Assembly (NCBI GenBank): GCA_964584755.1
Contig: CAZPAV010000031.1
Coordinates: forward strand, 1-33,491
Reading direction: 5' to 3'
DNA length: 33,491 nt
From: CAZPAV01 sp964584755
Lineage (GTDB): Bacteria; Actinomycetota; Acidimicrobiia; Spongiisociales; UBA5794
The translations under genes were made by a program, and so were the position numbers. The notes below the pieces were generated by a model. That model saw only the letters and a list, made by a program, of their open reading frames with translations. It had not been told where the DNA came from and ran no database searches. Position 1 is the first letter of the stretch; each line of letters begins with the position of its first letter. Shown here piece by piece: positions 1-7,431 of this stretch.

Positions 1-2
1 CA

Positions 3-470
3 CAGTCGTGCCTCCGCCGCGCGTGCGTCGCCCCTGCCCTCCTTGCCCCCCACCGCCCACGTCGCGGCCGTCCCCCCGAGCCCCGGTCCCCCCCCGCGCG
101 TCGCGCCGCCCGCCCGCGGCCGGCCCCGGCGCGCGCCGCCCTCCTCCGGCGCCGCGACCGCCTGCGCGCCCGGGCGCGCACCCTCGCCGGGGCGGGCCGC
201 CACCCCGAGTCCCTCCGTCGCGAGCTCGAGGCGCTGCGGCGGCGCCTGGCGGAGATCGACGGAATGCTCATCGACCGCTCCTGGCCCGAGCGGCGCGACG
301 TCCCGTGGCTCAACGACCCGGCCGCGTACTCACGAGCGCTCAACGAGCGGCTCGTCCGCGTCCACGCCCCGGAACGGGAGCGGCTCGTCGCACGGATCGA
401 CGAGCTCGAGGAGTTGCTCGCCGGCCGAGCTCAACCCCCGGCGAGCGCCGAGAGGAACGCGAACCCGTAG
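3..470 (+). CDS. Possible 3' end of a hypothetical protein, cut by the window edge
   Basis: This frame is open from the first bases of the window to a TAG at 468-470, so it could be the tail of a gene starting upstream. The first half translates to Arg/Pro/Ala-rich low complexity. The last 80 or so residues look more protein-like, with charged heptad-like stretches (LRRELEALRRRLAEIDG and ERLVARIDELEELL) that suggest coiled coil around a short hydrophilic segment. No family is recognised. The last 40 bases overlap the end of the convergent DUF971 gene, and the 5' region is extremely C-rich, so an accidental open frame in high-GC DNA is a real alternative. Confidence 0.3.
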   Translation, partial: QSCLRRACVAPALLAPHRPRRGRPPEPRSPPARRAARPRPAPARAALLRRRDRLRARARTLAGAGRHPESLRRELEALRRRLAEIDGMLIDRSWPERRDVPWLNDPAAYSRALNERLVRVHAPERERLVARIDELEELLAGRAQPPASAERNANP

Positions 471-700
471 AGCCCGCTCTCGTGACCGTCGGGGGCGAAG
501 GTGAGCACGATCCCGTCCCCGTCGACGAGACGCACGTCCACGACCTCCACCGGCGCCGCGCTCGCGGCCTCGACGCGGCGGCCACGGCAGGAGGCACAGG
601 TACAGGCCCGGCGCAGGACCTCGGCGGTCACGACGTGCTCGGTACCGTCGTCCCACTCGAGAACGAGCGCGTCCCCGGTGATCTCGATCCGCTGCGGCAT
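431..700 (-). CDS. DUF971 / GBBH-like N-terminal domain protein
   Basis: This is a small protein of 89 residues matching the gamma-butyrobetaine hydroxylase-like N-terminal domain (DUF971). It opens with PQRIEITGDALVLEWDDGTE, followed by the typical LRRACTCASCRG cysteine motif. In larger hydroxylases this fold binds zinc, and stand-alone bacterial copies are often placed near Fe-S or redox functions. The exact role is unknown. An ATG nine bases upstream (709) would give 92 residues, and the choice between the two is not secure because neither has a strong ribosome binding site. It lies 32-41 bases after the SDR gene on the same strand and is probably the last gene of that operon. Confidence 0.75.
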   Translation of the reverse strand: MPQRIEITGDALVLEWDDGTEHVVTAEVLRRACTCASCRGRRVEAASAAPVEVVDVRLVDGDGIVLTFAPDGHESGLYGFAFLSALAGG

Positions 701-741
701 CCCGCCCATGCCGGCAACGGTAGTGACGGCGGGAGCTCGCG

Positions 742-1512
742 TCACCCGAGTCCGGCGGGGGCCGTCGCCCCGCTCGCCCCCCCGTCCACGGGGAGGATCA
801 CGCCGGTGATCCACGACGCCAGGTCCGACGCGAGGAACGCGACCGCGGCGGCCACGTCCTCCGGCTCGCCGATCCGACCCAGCGGATGCGCGCCGGCGGT
901 GTGCTCCTCGATCCCCTCCCACAGCAGACGGGACAGGCGGGTCCTCACCACCGAGGGCGCCACGGCGTTCACCCGCACTCCCGGCGCCATCTCGAGCGCG
1001 AGCTGGCGGGTGAGATGGATGAGCCCGGCCTTCGACACGTTGTACGCACCGATGAGCCGCCCGGGCGCCAACCCGCCGACCGAGGCGACGTTCACGATGC
1101 TCCCACCGTGCTCCGCCATCCACCCGTGCCACGCCGCCCGCGCCCACACCAGCGGCCCGAGCTGGTTGACCGCCCACGTCTTCTCGACCGCGGCGAGATC
1201 CACGTCGGCGAGTGGCCCGGCCGCGGGGTTCGTGCCCGCGTTGTTCACGAGGACGTCGAGCGACCCGAACCGCGCCACGACGGCGGCCACCGCGTCCGCG
1301 GCGGCCGCCGGATCGTCGGCCCGTGCCACCAGCGGCAGCACCCGTTCCGCATCGCCGAGCCGGCCCACGGCCGCCTCGAGGTTCTCCTGCCTCCGGCTCG
1401 TGATGGCCACCCCCGCCGCTCCCGAGGCGAGGAACGCCCCGGCGATCGCCTCCCCGATCCCCCGGCTCCCCCCCGTGACGAGGGCGACCTTCCCTGCGAA
1501 CCCGATCTCCAT
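742..1512 (-). CDS. Short-chain dehydrogenase/reductase (SDR)
   Basis: A classical SDR oxidoreductase of 256 residues. The N-terminal Rossmann motif TGGSRGIG (about residues 14-21) binds NAD(P). NNAG follows near residue 91, and the catalytic Ser (VNVASVGG), Tyr and Lys (GAYNVSKAG) are all present. The C-terminal PVDGG segment is typical of the FabG-like group. The substrate cannot be told from sequence. The gene starts three bases after the stop of the flavin-reductase gene, so the two are almost certainly co-transcribed, with the DUF971 gene downstream. It could be a 3-oxoacyl reductase or a secondary-alcohol dehydrogenase. The redox neighbour suggests a small catabolic or detoxification operon. 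Confidence 0.88.
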   Translation of the reverse strand: MEIGFAGKVALVTGGSRGIGEAIAGAFLASGAAGVAITSRRQENLEAAVGRLGDAERVLPLVARADDPAAAADAVAAVVARFGSLDVLVNNAGTNPAAGPLADVDLAAVEKTWAVNQLGPLVWARAAWHGWMAEHGGSIVNVASVGGLAPGRLIGAYNVSKAGLIHLTRQLALEMAPGVRVNAVAPSVVRTRLSRLLWEGIEEHTAGAHPLGRIGEPEDVAAAVAFLASDLASWITGVILPVDGGASGATAPAGLG

Positions 1513-1515
1513 TCC

Positions 1516-2040
1516 CTACCCGCTCCTCTCCACCCGGTGCCCGGGTCGTCGGACGCCTCCGTACTTCATCCTCGTGTCCTCCATGCGGGCGACCTCCAGC
1601 TCTTCGCCCCCGGCGCGGAACCCGGCGTCCACGACCTCACCGAGGAACAGATCGTGGGAGCCACAGGGCACGGTGCGCCACACCCGGCACTCGAGCCACG
1701 CCACCGCCTCCTCGAAAACGGGGACCGCGGTGCGTCCCTCTCGGACGGGCCTCCCGCCGAGGGTCATCCCGTCGCGGCGGGCCGGCTTGGCGAATCGCAC
1801 GAACGTCCGCGTGTCGCGCCGATCCCACAGGTTGACGCTGAAGGCGCCCCCGGCGGCGATGAGCCGGTGCGTCACCGCCGCCGTGTCCACCGCCACCGCC
1901 ACGAGCACGGGATCCATGGACACCTGGGTCACCCACGAGGTCGTCATGGCGTTCCACTCCTCGCCGGACCGCGACCCGACGAGACAGAGGACGTTGGGGA
2001 TGCGCCAGAGCACCCGGTTGAGCGTCTCGGTGTCCACCAT
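1516..2040 (-). CDS. Flavin reductase-like domain protein
   Basis: A 174-residue protein of the flavin reductase like (FMN-binding split-barrel) family. Typical features are the segment WNAMTTSWVTQVSMDPVLVAVAV near the N terminus, followed by FSVNLW and CGSHDLFLGEVVDAG. Members reduce FMN or FAD with NAD(P)H for two-component monooxygenases, or act as stand-alone flavoproteins. No monooxygenase partner is adjacent. The start at 2040 is supported by an AGGAGGAGGG ribosome binding site. It is the first gene of the minus-strand operon continuing into the SDR and DUF971 genes, and is divergent from the universal stress protein gene. Confidence 0.82.
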   Translation of the reverse strand: MVDTETLNRVLWRIPNVLCLVGSRSGEEWNAMTTSWVTQVSMDPVLVAVAVDTAAVTHRLIAAGGAFSVNLWDRRDTRTFVRFAKPARRDGMTLGGRPVREGRTAVPVFEEAVAWLECRVWRTVPCGSHDLFLGEVVDAGFRAGGEELEVARMEDTRMKYGGVRRPGHRVERSG

Positions 2041-2110
2041 CGCCCTCCTCCTGCGTGATCGACGTCGAGCCTAACGCCGCGGTAGGTGGCCAGGTCTACG
2101 CCCCCCGACC

Positions 2111-2122
2111 TACCATGCCCCC
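2111..2122 (+). promoter_or_regulatory. -10 box and spacer for a leaderless start (universal stress protein gene)
   Basis: TACCAT is followed by six bases and then the ATG at 2123, with no Shine-Dalgarno sequence. This spacing places the transcription start on the A of the start codon. Inference from sequence spacing only. Confidence 0.5.
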
Positions 2123-2614
2123 ATGCACGTCCTGATCGCGACGACGGGCGCGCTCGATCCGGTCCCCGTGGTCGACTTCACCAGGCATCTCCTCGGGACC
2201 GACGGCACCGTGACGGTGACCACGGTCATCGAGGTCCCCCACGACTTCCTCGAGAATCTCGACGCGGATGCCTGGAACCCGCTCCCCGGCGAGAGCGCCG
2301 ACGTCGCGGAGCGAATCGCCCACTACCTGGACGAGCGGGGCCGCCGGTCCACGGAGCCGATCGTCCAGGCCCTCCGTGCCGCAGGCATCCCCTGCGCGGT
2401 CCGGCACGTGGAGGGGAGCGACGCGGTGACCGCGATCTCGGCGGTGGCCGAGGAGCTCGACGCCGACGTCGTGATCCTCGGCGCGACCCGGCCCATCTTC
2501 GCTCGGGAGGCCTGGGAGAGCGTCTCCGCCCGCATCATGCTCGACTCCCGACGCCCCGTGCTCGTGGTACCGTCGCCCCGCAAGGGAACCGAGGAAGGGC
2601 CGGCCGACCGATGA
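2123..2614 (+). CDS. Universal stress protein family (UspA-like)
   Basis: A 163-residue single-domain UspA-like protein. It begins with the beta strand MHVLIATTGALD, has an alpha/beta Rossmann-like layout, and ends with DADVVILGATRP and RRPVLVVPSP. These are the usual strands around the nucleotide pocket, although the full ATP-binding G-2x-G-9x-G(S/T) motif is not evident, so ATP binding is uncertain. The gene appears leaderless. Its TGA overlaps the ATG of the downstream hydrolase (ATGA), so the two are translationally coupled. Physiological role unknown. The coupling suggests stress-responsive expression of the hydrolase. Confidence 0.72.
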   Translation: MHVLIATTGALDPVPVVDFTRHLLGTDGTVTVTTVIEVPHDFLENLDADAWNPLPGESADVAERIAHYLDERGRRSTEPIVQALRAAGIPCAVRHVEGSDAVTAISAVAEELDADVVILGATRPIFAREAWESVSARIMLDSRRPVLVVPSPRKGTEEGPADR

Positions 2615-3501
2615 GCTGGGAAGCGCTGCGTACCCCGCAGGAACGGTTCGACCGCCTTCCCGACCACCCCTTCCCTCCCCACTACGTCGAGGTCGACGGC
2701 CTCCGCATCCACTACGTCGACGAAGGCGCCGGCCCTCCGGTCCTCCTCTTCCATGGTGAGCCCACCTGGTCCTTCCTCTACCGCAAGGTCGTCCCTCCCC
2801 TCGTCGACGCCGGATTTCGGGCGATCGCCATCGACGCCCCCGGCTTCGGACGGTCGGACAAGCCGGTGGACCCCGCCTTCTACACCTACGATCGGCTCGT
2901 CGCCTCCATGCACGCCGTCTGCGACGAGCTTCGGCTCGAGGACGCCACCGCGGTCGTCCAGGACTGGGGAGGACCCATCGGGCTGCGCATCGCCACGGAG
3001 CGGCCCGAGGAGTTCCGGCGGCTGGTGATCATGAACACCGGGCTCTTCTCCGGCACGAGCCCCCCCGGTCCGGGCTTCCTCGCCTGGCGGAGCTTCGTCG
3101 AGCGCACCGAGGACCTCCCCATCGGGACCATCATGCGCAACGCCGCCGTCGCCGACTGGCCCGAGGCCGTCGTCGCCGGCTACGAGGCGCCCTTCCCGGA
3201 CCCGGCGAGCAAGGTCGGCGCCCGCCGCCTCCCCCTCATCGTCCCGCTCCGGCCGGAGGACCCGGGCGCCCGGGAGATGCTCGAGGTGCGCACGCGGCTC
3301 GGGGAGTGGACCCGACCCGCCCTCGTCCTGTTCTCGACGGAGGACCCCATCTTCCCGGTGCGGGTGGGAGAGCGCTGGGCGGCCCGCGTTCCCGGTGCCG
3401 GCCCCCTGGAGCTCGTCCCCGGAGCCGGTCACTTCCTCCAGGAGGATCGCGGCGAGGACGTCGCCGCCCACATCGTGGCCTTCCTCGTCCGGACCGCCTG
3501 A
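2611..3501 (+). CDS. Haloalkane dehalogenase-like alpha/beta hydrolase
   Basis: A 296-residue alpha/beta hydrolase with the signature of the haloalkane dehalogenase I group. HGEPTWSFLYRKVVPPL (from residue 49) forms the oxyanion region. VVQDWGG supplies the nucleophile Asp118 and the adjacent halide-stabilising Trp119, and a second Trp (FLAWRSF, about 159) lies in the cap region where the second halide ligand is expected. FSTEDPIFP contains the probable acid and GAGHFLQED the catalytic His. Such enzymes hydrolyse C-halogen bonds to alcohol plus halide. Epoxide hydrolases share the fold but lack this Trp pair. Start chosen at the ATG overlapping the stop of the stress-protein gene. Substrate range cannot be inferred. 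Confidence 0.8.
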   Translation: MSWEALRTPQERFDRLPDHPFPPHYVEVDGLRIHYVDEGAGPPVLLFHGEPTWSFLYRKVVPPLVDAGFRAIAIDAPGFGRSDKPVDPAFYTYDRLVASMHAVCDELRLEDATAVVQDWGGPIGLRIATERPEEFRRLVIMNTGLFSGTSPPGPGFLAWRSFVERTEDLPIGTIMRNAAVADWPEAVVAGYEAPFPDPASKVGARRLPLIVPLRPEDPGAREMLEVRTRLGEWTRPALVLFSTEDPIFPVRVGERWAARVPGAGPLELVPGAGHFLQEDRGEDVAAHIVAFLVRTA

Positions 3502-3550
3502 GGCGACGGACTCGGTCCCCCCCGGGGCCGCCCCGCCCCCCGGTCGGGCC

Positions 3551-3572
3551 CCGGCGGGTGGGACCCCGCCGG
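3551..3572. terminator. GC-rich hairpin between convergent genes
   Basis: An 8 bp perfect stem (CCGGCGGG and CCCGCCGG) with a 6-base loop lies in the 94 bp gap between two convergent genes, as expected of a bidirectional terminator. There is no U-run, as is common in high-GC actinobacteria. Confidence 0.5.
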
Positions 3573-3595
3573 CCGGACGGGACGGCCCCCGGACC

Positions 3596-4588
3596 TCACC
3601 CCCCGAGACGCGCGAGGACACCCGCCCGCAACCCGGCCAGCCGCGTCGCGGCCTCCTCGGCGGTCAGCCTCCCGGCGGCGACGGCCGCATCGAGCCGCTC
3701 GGCGACCGGCGCGCGGAGGGCGTCGGCGAAGGCGTCGTCGTCCATGCCGGCCTCTCGCACCAGCTCCTCGAGCGTGGCGCCTCCCTGGAGACGCCCCCGC
3801 AGCTCCTCGGGGGTCATGCCGAGGACGTCGGCGGCGTGCCGCGGGGCGGCACGCCGCCGACGCCGGGCACGTCGCGGGTGGGGCGTCGTGACGGCCGTCC
3901 GGAGACGGGCCTCGGCCTTGGCGAGCGCCTCGGCCCGCTCCCCCTCGGTCATCCGCCCCGCGGCGACCGCCTGCTCGAGATGATCCGCCATCGGCTGCAG
4001 CAACGCCGCGACGAGCTCGTCGACGGAGACGTCGTGCCCCGCGGCGACGTCAGCCAGGGTCGCCCCGTCACGGAGCTCCGCGGCGAGCGTGGCGGCGTCG
4101 ACGCCGAGGAGGTCGACGACGATCGCGCGGGCCTCCCGCCGCACGACCCGTCGACGGGCACGGCGAGCTCGCCGTCGCACGACCCGACCCGGGTGGGGCG
4201 TCGTGACCAGTCGCCGCAGGCGCTCCTCCGCGGTGCCGAGGAGGGCGTCACGACGGTCGGCGTCGATCCTGCCGGCCGCCACCGCGGCGTCGAGCCGCTC
4301 CTGGAGCCGCTCGAGGAGGAAGCCCACGAGCGCGTCCACGTCCCGGCCCTGCTCCGCGGCGATCTCGGCGAGCGTCTTCCCGTCGGCGAGCGCGGCGTGG
4401 AGGTCCTCGGGGCTCATCCCCAGGAAGTCGGCCACCGCGCTGCCTCGAGCTCCTCCTTGCGCCGCGACCGGCGCGGTCGGCTGCCCGCCGTCCTCGGCGG
4501 CGAACGCCACGGCACCGCCGAACAGGTCCGCGGCGAGGGTGAGGACGACCACGGCGATCGTCAGGATCCTGCGGGTGCGCGTGAACAT
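3596..4588 (-). CDS. Secreted or anchored protein with three internal repeats
   Basis: A 330-residue protein of no recognised family. Residues 1-31 form an N-terminal hydrophobic signal or anchor segment with basic residues in front (MFTRTRR), and an Ala-rich stretch resembling a signal peptidase site follows. The rest is about three repeats of 80-100 residues, each with a pattern like LGMxPEEL, xxGxTLxELxxExGxD, RLDAAVAAGRxTxxEA and a closing (L/T)VTTPHP plus Arg-rich linker. The repeats contain short helix-turn-helix-like pairs (TLAEIAAEQGRDVDALV) seen in many actinobacterial secreted proteins of unknown function. The linkers (RRRARRARRR) are strongly basic. Start supported by a GAGGAGCG ribosome binding site. 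Function unknown. Cell-wall or nucleic-acid contact through the basic linkers is only speculation. Confidence 0.75.
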   Translation of the reverse strand: MFTRTRRILTIAVVVLTLAADLFGGAVAFAAEDGGQPTAPVAAQGGARGSAVADFLGMSPEDLHAALADGKTLAEIAAEQGRDVDALVGFLLERLQERLDAAVAAGRIDADRRDALLGTAEERLRRLVTTPHPGRVVRRRARRARRRVVRREARAIVVDLLGVDAATLAAELRDGATLADVAAGHDVSVDELVAALLQPMADHLEQAVAAGRMTEGERAEALAKAEARLRTAVTTPHPRRARRRRRAAPRHAADVLGMTPEELRGRLQGGATLEELVREAGMDDDAFADALRAPVAERLDAAVAAGRLTAEEAATRLAGLRAGVLARLGG

Positions 4589-4694
4589 GCTTCGCTCCTC
4601 GGTCGCTCGGCCTCCAGCGTGGACCGAGATCGTTCGAGGAGTGTTAGGGAGCGGTTCGCTTTCCGTCACGTTCGGGGCCGTCCCGGAGCGCTCC

Positions 4695-5384
4695 TCAGGT
4701 GCCCGAGCCGGGCAGGAGGTCCTCCATGGGCACCGTCGACGTCGCCACGCGCCGGCACAGCTCCTCGGAGATCGTGGAGCGGCAGAAGAGCTCGTAGCGC
4801 AGACCGGCATCGGTCCAGGAGAGGGAGAGACCGTCGGGAACGACGACGGGCACCACGTCCCCCCGCCCGGGCGGCGATCCCGGTGGGGCGGCTCCGATCC
4901 GCAGGACCGCGAGCCTCCCCTCGTTCGCCGTGTAGGGCTCGACCACCCACAGACCGAACGCGGCGGACGTGTCGGGATCGAGCAGTCCGGTGGCCTCGTC
5001 GTAGACGAGCTGGCTCGTGATCCATCGGACGTCGGACGGCACGAGACGCGGGAAGCGGATCGTGGGAAGCGCGGCGGCGATCTCGCGACGACTCGCCTGG
5101 ACGAAGCGGCTGCCCGTCCGCCTTCGCCACACCGCGGCGATGACCGCCTCCGGTGCCCCGAGCGCCTCGCCGGAGAGATCGTCGTTGAACCACAACACGT
5201 CGGTGGCCCGAACCAGACCCTCCCCGCCGGTTCCCACCGGCTCGACGGGGATGGTGCTGCTCGTCGTCGTCGCCCCGGCCACCCACCGTTCCGAGATCCT
5301 GCCGACACCGTCGAGCGGTCCCGCCTCCCCACATGCTGCACCGAGGAGCGCGGCGAGCATGGCGGCGGCGAGGACGCGTCTCAT
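4695..5384 (-). CDS. Putative lipoprotein of unknown function
   Basis: A 229-residue protein with an N-terminal signal (MRRVLAAAMLAALLGAACGE) ending in a lipobox-like LGAAC, so it is probably exported and lipid-anchored at Cys18. A short Thr/Ser/Pro-rich linker (TTTSSTIPVEPV) leads into a folded domain containing Trp- and Asp-rich strands and two cysteines (LFCRSTISEELC) that could form a disulphide. No family recognised. It lies upstream of the triple-repeat secreted protein on the same strand with a 106 bp gap, so shared expression is possible but not shown. Confidence 0.7.
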   Translation of the reverse strand: MRRVLAAAMLAALLGAACGEAGPLDGVGRISERWVAGATTTSSTIPVEPVGTGGEGLVRATDVLWFNDDLSGEALGAPEAVIAAVWRRRTGSRFVQASRREIAAALPTIRFPRLVPSDVRWITSQLVYDEATGLLDPDTSAAFGLWVVEPYTANEGRLAVLRIGAAPPGSPPGRGDVVPVVVPDGLSLSWTDAGLRYELFCRSTISEELCRRVATSTVPMEDLLPGSGT

Positions 5385-5445
5385 GGCTGGCTCACGACGG
5401 GCATCGGCGAGAAGTGTGGCACGCCGCGCCGGCTACCGCGCCCGC

Positions 5446-5458
5446 TACGCTCCCCGCC
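5446..5458 (+). promoter_or_regulatory. -10 box and spacer for a leaderless start (lipoate ligase-like gene)
   Basis: TACGCT is followed by seven bases and then the GTG at 5459, with no Shine-Dalgarno sequence. The same arrangement occurs before several other genes in the window. Confidence 0.5.
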
Positions 5459-6271
5459 GTGTCGCCACGCCGGATCCGCCTCCACCGTCGGGCCCATCAC
5501 GACGCCCCGGGTCTCGACATCGCGATCACCCGCGCCCTCCTGACCGCGGTCGCCGCCGGCCGCGTCGGTGAGACGATCCGCCTCTACCGCCCCGGACGCG
5601 AGGTCGCCTTCGGTCGCCACGACACGCTGACTCCGGGGTACGCCGCCGCGGTCGCCGCGGCCCGTGGGCGCGGCTTCACACCGGTCCTCCGCCTCGCCGG
5701 GGGACGCGCCGCCGTCTTCCACGAGACGACCCTCGCCTTCTCCTGGACGATCCCCGACCGGGAGCCGACCGGCGGGATCCATGCCCGTTTCGCCGCCACC
5801 GCCGAGCTCTTCATCCGTGCCTTCCGGCGTCTCGGCATCGCGGCCGCGGTGGGGCCGGTCCCCGGCGAGTACTGTCCCGGGGCGTACAGCATCAACCTGG
5901 CCGGCCGGCTGAAGGTCGTGGGTCTCGGTCAACGTCTCGTGCGCGGAGCCGCCCACGTCGGCGGCGTCGTCGTCGTCGACGACCCCGCCTTGGTCCGCGG
6001 GACCCTCGTTCCCGTGTACGCCGCGCTCGGCATCCCCTGGAACCCCGACACCGTCGGCGCCCTCACCGACGCGGTACCGGGCGTCACGCCGGCCGACGTG
6101 GCCACGGCCGTCCTCGCCGAGCTCGCCGACCTCGCCGAGGTGGACGAGGCGCCCCTCCCCGACGGGGTGCTCGAGGCGGCCCGTACACTGCGCACCGACC
6201 ACGTGGCTCCCGGACCCGAGGGAGAGATCGCCCCGCCATGCGCGTCCTCGTCCTCAACGGACCCAACCTGA
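5459..6271 (+). CDS. Lipoate-protein ligase A / BPL-LplA-LipB family protein
   Basis: A 270-residue member of the biotin/lipoate ligase fold family. Supporting motifs are RLAGGRAAVFHETTLAFSW, which matches the lipoate-binding RRxxGGxxVxH region, and LAGRLKVVGLGQRLVRGAAHVGG, which supplies the conserved catalytic Lys. The family attaches lipoyl or octanoyl groups to E2 or GcvH domains, or moves octanoyl groups between them. Octanoyltransferase LipM-type activity is an alternative to LplA. The start was chosen at GTG 5459 because the family similarity begins just after it and a -10 box lies at leaderless distance. The last 34 bases overlap the start of the aroQ fusion gene, so co-transcription is likely. 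Confidence 0.78.
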   Translation: MSPRRIRLHRRAHHDAPGLDIAITRALLTAVAAGRVGETIRLYRPGREVAFGRHDTLTPGYAAAVAAARGRGFTPVLRLAGGRAAVFHETTLAFSWTIPDREPTGGIHARFAATAELFIRAFRRLGIAAAVGPVPGEYCPGAYSINLAGRLKVVGLGQRLVRGAAHVGGVVVVDDPALVRGTLVPVYAALGIPWNPDTVGALTDAVPGVTPADVATAVLAELADLAEVDEAPLPDGVLEAARTLRTDHVAPGPEGEIAPPCASSSSTDPT

Positions 6272-7431
6272 ACCTCCTCGGAACCCGCCGCCCCGAGGTG
6301 TACGGTTCGACGACCCTCGCCGAGCTCGAGGCGCGCTGTCGCGACTGGGGCGCCGAGCTCGGGATGGAGATCGAGACGTACCAGTCGAACCACGAGGGTG
6401 ACCTCATCGACCGGCTCCACGCCGCGCGGTCCGCCTGCGACGGGGTCGTCCTCAACGCCGGCGCGTACACGCACACGTCCTACGCCCTCCACGACGCCAT
6501 CGAGGCCGTGGAGCTCCCCGTCGTCGAGGTCCACATCTCGAACGTCCACGCCCGCGAGGCGTGGCGACGTCGCTCGGTCCTCCGGCCGGCGTGCGCCGCC
6601 ACGATCTTCGGGCGTGGAATCGACGGGTACCGGTGGGCGTTGCGTCACCTGCACGCCCGCGCCGCGTGGCCCTTCACGACGATCCCGTACGGGCCCGGCG
6701 CCGACCAGGTCGGTGACCTCCGCCTCCCGACCGGTGGTGGACCGCATCCCGTCGTCGTCCTCCTCCACGGCGGCTTCTGGCGGGAGGAGTGGACGCGAGA
6801 CCTCATGGAGGCCCTCGCGGTGGCCTTCGCTCGCGACGGCTGGGCGACCTGGAACCTCGAGTACCGCCGCGTCGGTGCCGGCGGCGGATGGCCGTCCACC
6901 CTCGCCGACGTCGCCGCCGGCATCGACCACCTCGCCCTCCTCGGGCGCCCGCTCGACCTCGACCGTGTCGTCGTCCTCGGTCACAGTGCCGGCGGTCAGC
7001 TCGCCCTGTGGAGCGCGGCGCGCGGCGGCCTCCCCGACGACGCCCCCGGGGCCCGTCCCACCCTCCTCCCGGAGCGGGTCGTCGCCCTCGCCGGAGTCGT
7101 CGATCTCGTCGCCGCGCACCGTCTCGGCGTCGGACACGGGGCGGTGGCGGGGTTCCTCGGCCGAACACCGACCGCGGGAGCTCGACGCTACGCGCTCGCC
7201 GACCCGGCCGCCCTCCTCCCGTGGGCCACCCCGACCGTCCTCCTCCACGGGACCGCGGACGATCGGGTCCCCCTCGAGCTGAGCCGGGGGTTCGCCCGGC
7301 GCGCCCACGACGCAGGGGTTCCGGTCCGCCTCGTCGAGCTCCCCGGCCTCGACCACTTCGCGCCCATCGAGCCCCGGTCCGAGGCATGGCCCAAGGTGGT
7401 GGAGGCGGTCGGAGGGCTCAGTCGACCGTGA
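6238..7431 (+). CDS. aroQ: Fusion: type II 3-dehydroquinate dehydratase plus alpha/beta hydrolase
   Basis: A 397-residue two-domain protein. Residues 1-142 are a complete type II dehydroquinase, the third shikimate-pathway enzyme. They include NGPNLNLLG, the catalytic Tyr22 (PEVYG), SNHEGDLID, NAGAYTHTSYALHDA, the catalytic His99 (VEVHISN) and REAWRRRSV. Residues from about 145 form an alpha/beta hydrolase resembling arylformamidase/BD-FAE-type esterases, with the oxyanion loop HGGFWREEW (177-185), nucleophile Ser250 in GHSAGG, an Asp in LLHGTADDRVP and a His in GLDHF. No stop or frameshift separates the two, and both catalytic sets are intact. The start overlaps the lipoate ligase gene and is preceded by GAGGGAGA. 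The link between the two activities is unknown. Confidence 0.88.
   Translation: MRVLVLNGPNLNLLGTRRPEVYGSTTLAELEARCRDWGAELGMEIETYQSNHEGDLIDRLHAARSACDGVVLNAGAYTHTSYALHDAIEAVELPVVEVHISNVHAREAWRRRSVLRPACAATIFGRGIDGYRWALRHLHARAAWPFTTIPYGPGADQVGDLRLPTGGGPHPVVVLLHGGFWREEWTRDLMEALAVAFARDGWATWNLEYRRVGAGGGWPSTLADVAAGIDHLALLGRPLDLDRVVVLGHSAGGQLALWSAARGGLPDDAPGARPTLLPERVVALAGVVDLVAAHRLGVGHGAVAGFLGRTPTAGARRYALADPAALLPWATPTVLLHGTADDRVPLELSRGFARRAHDAGVPVRLVELPGLDHFAPIEPRSEAWPKVVEAVGGLSRP

Noticed and set aside
8..2074. A 688-codon plus-strand frame covering the SDR and flavin reductase genes
   Set aside because: Its translation is Pro/Arg/Ser-rich and non-globular, while the opposite strand has clear family motifs.
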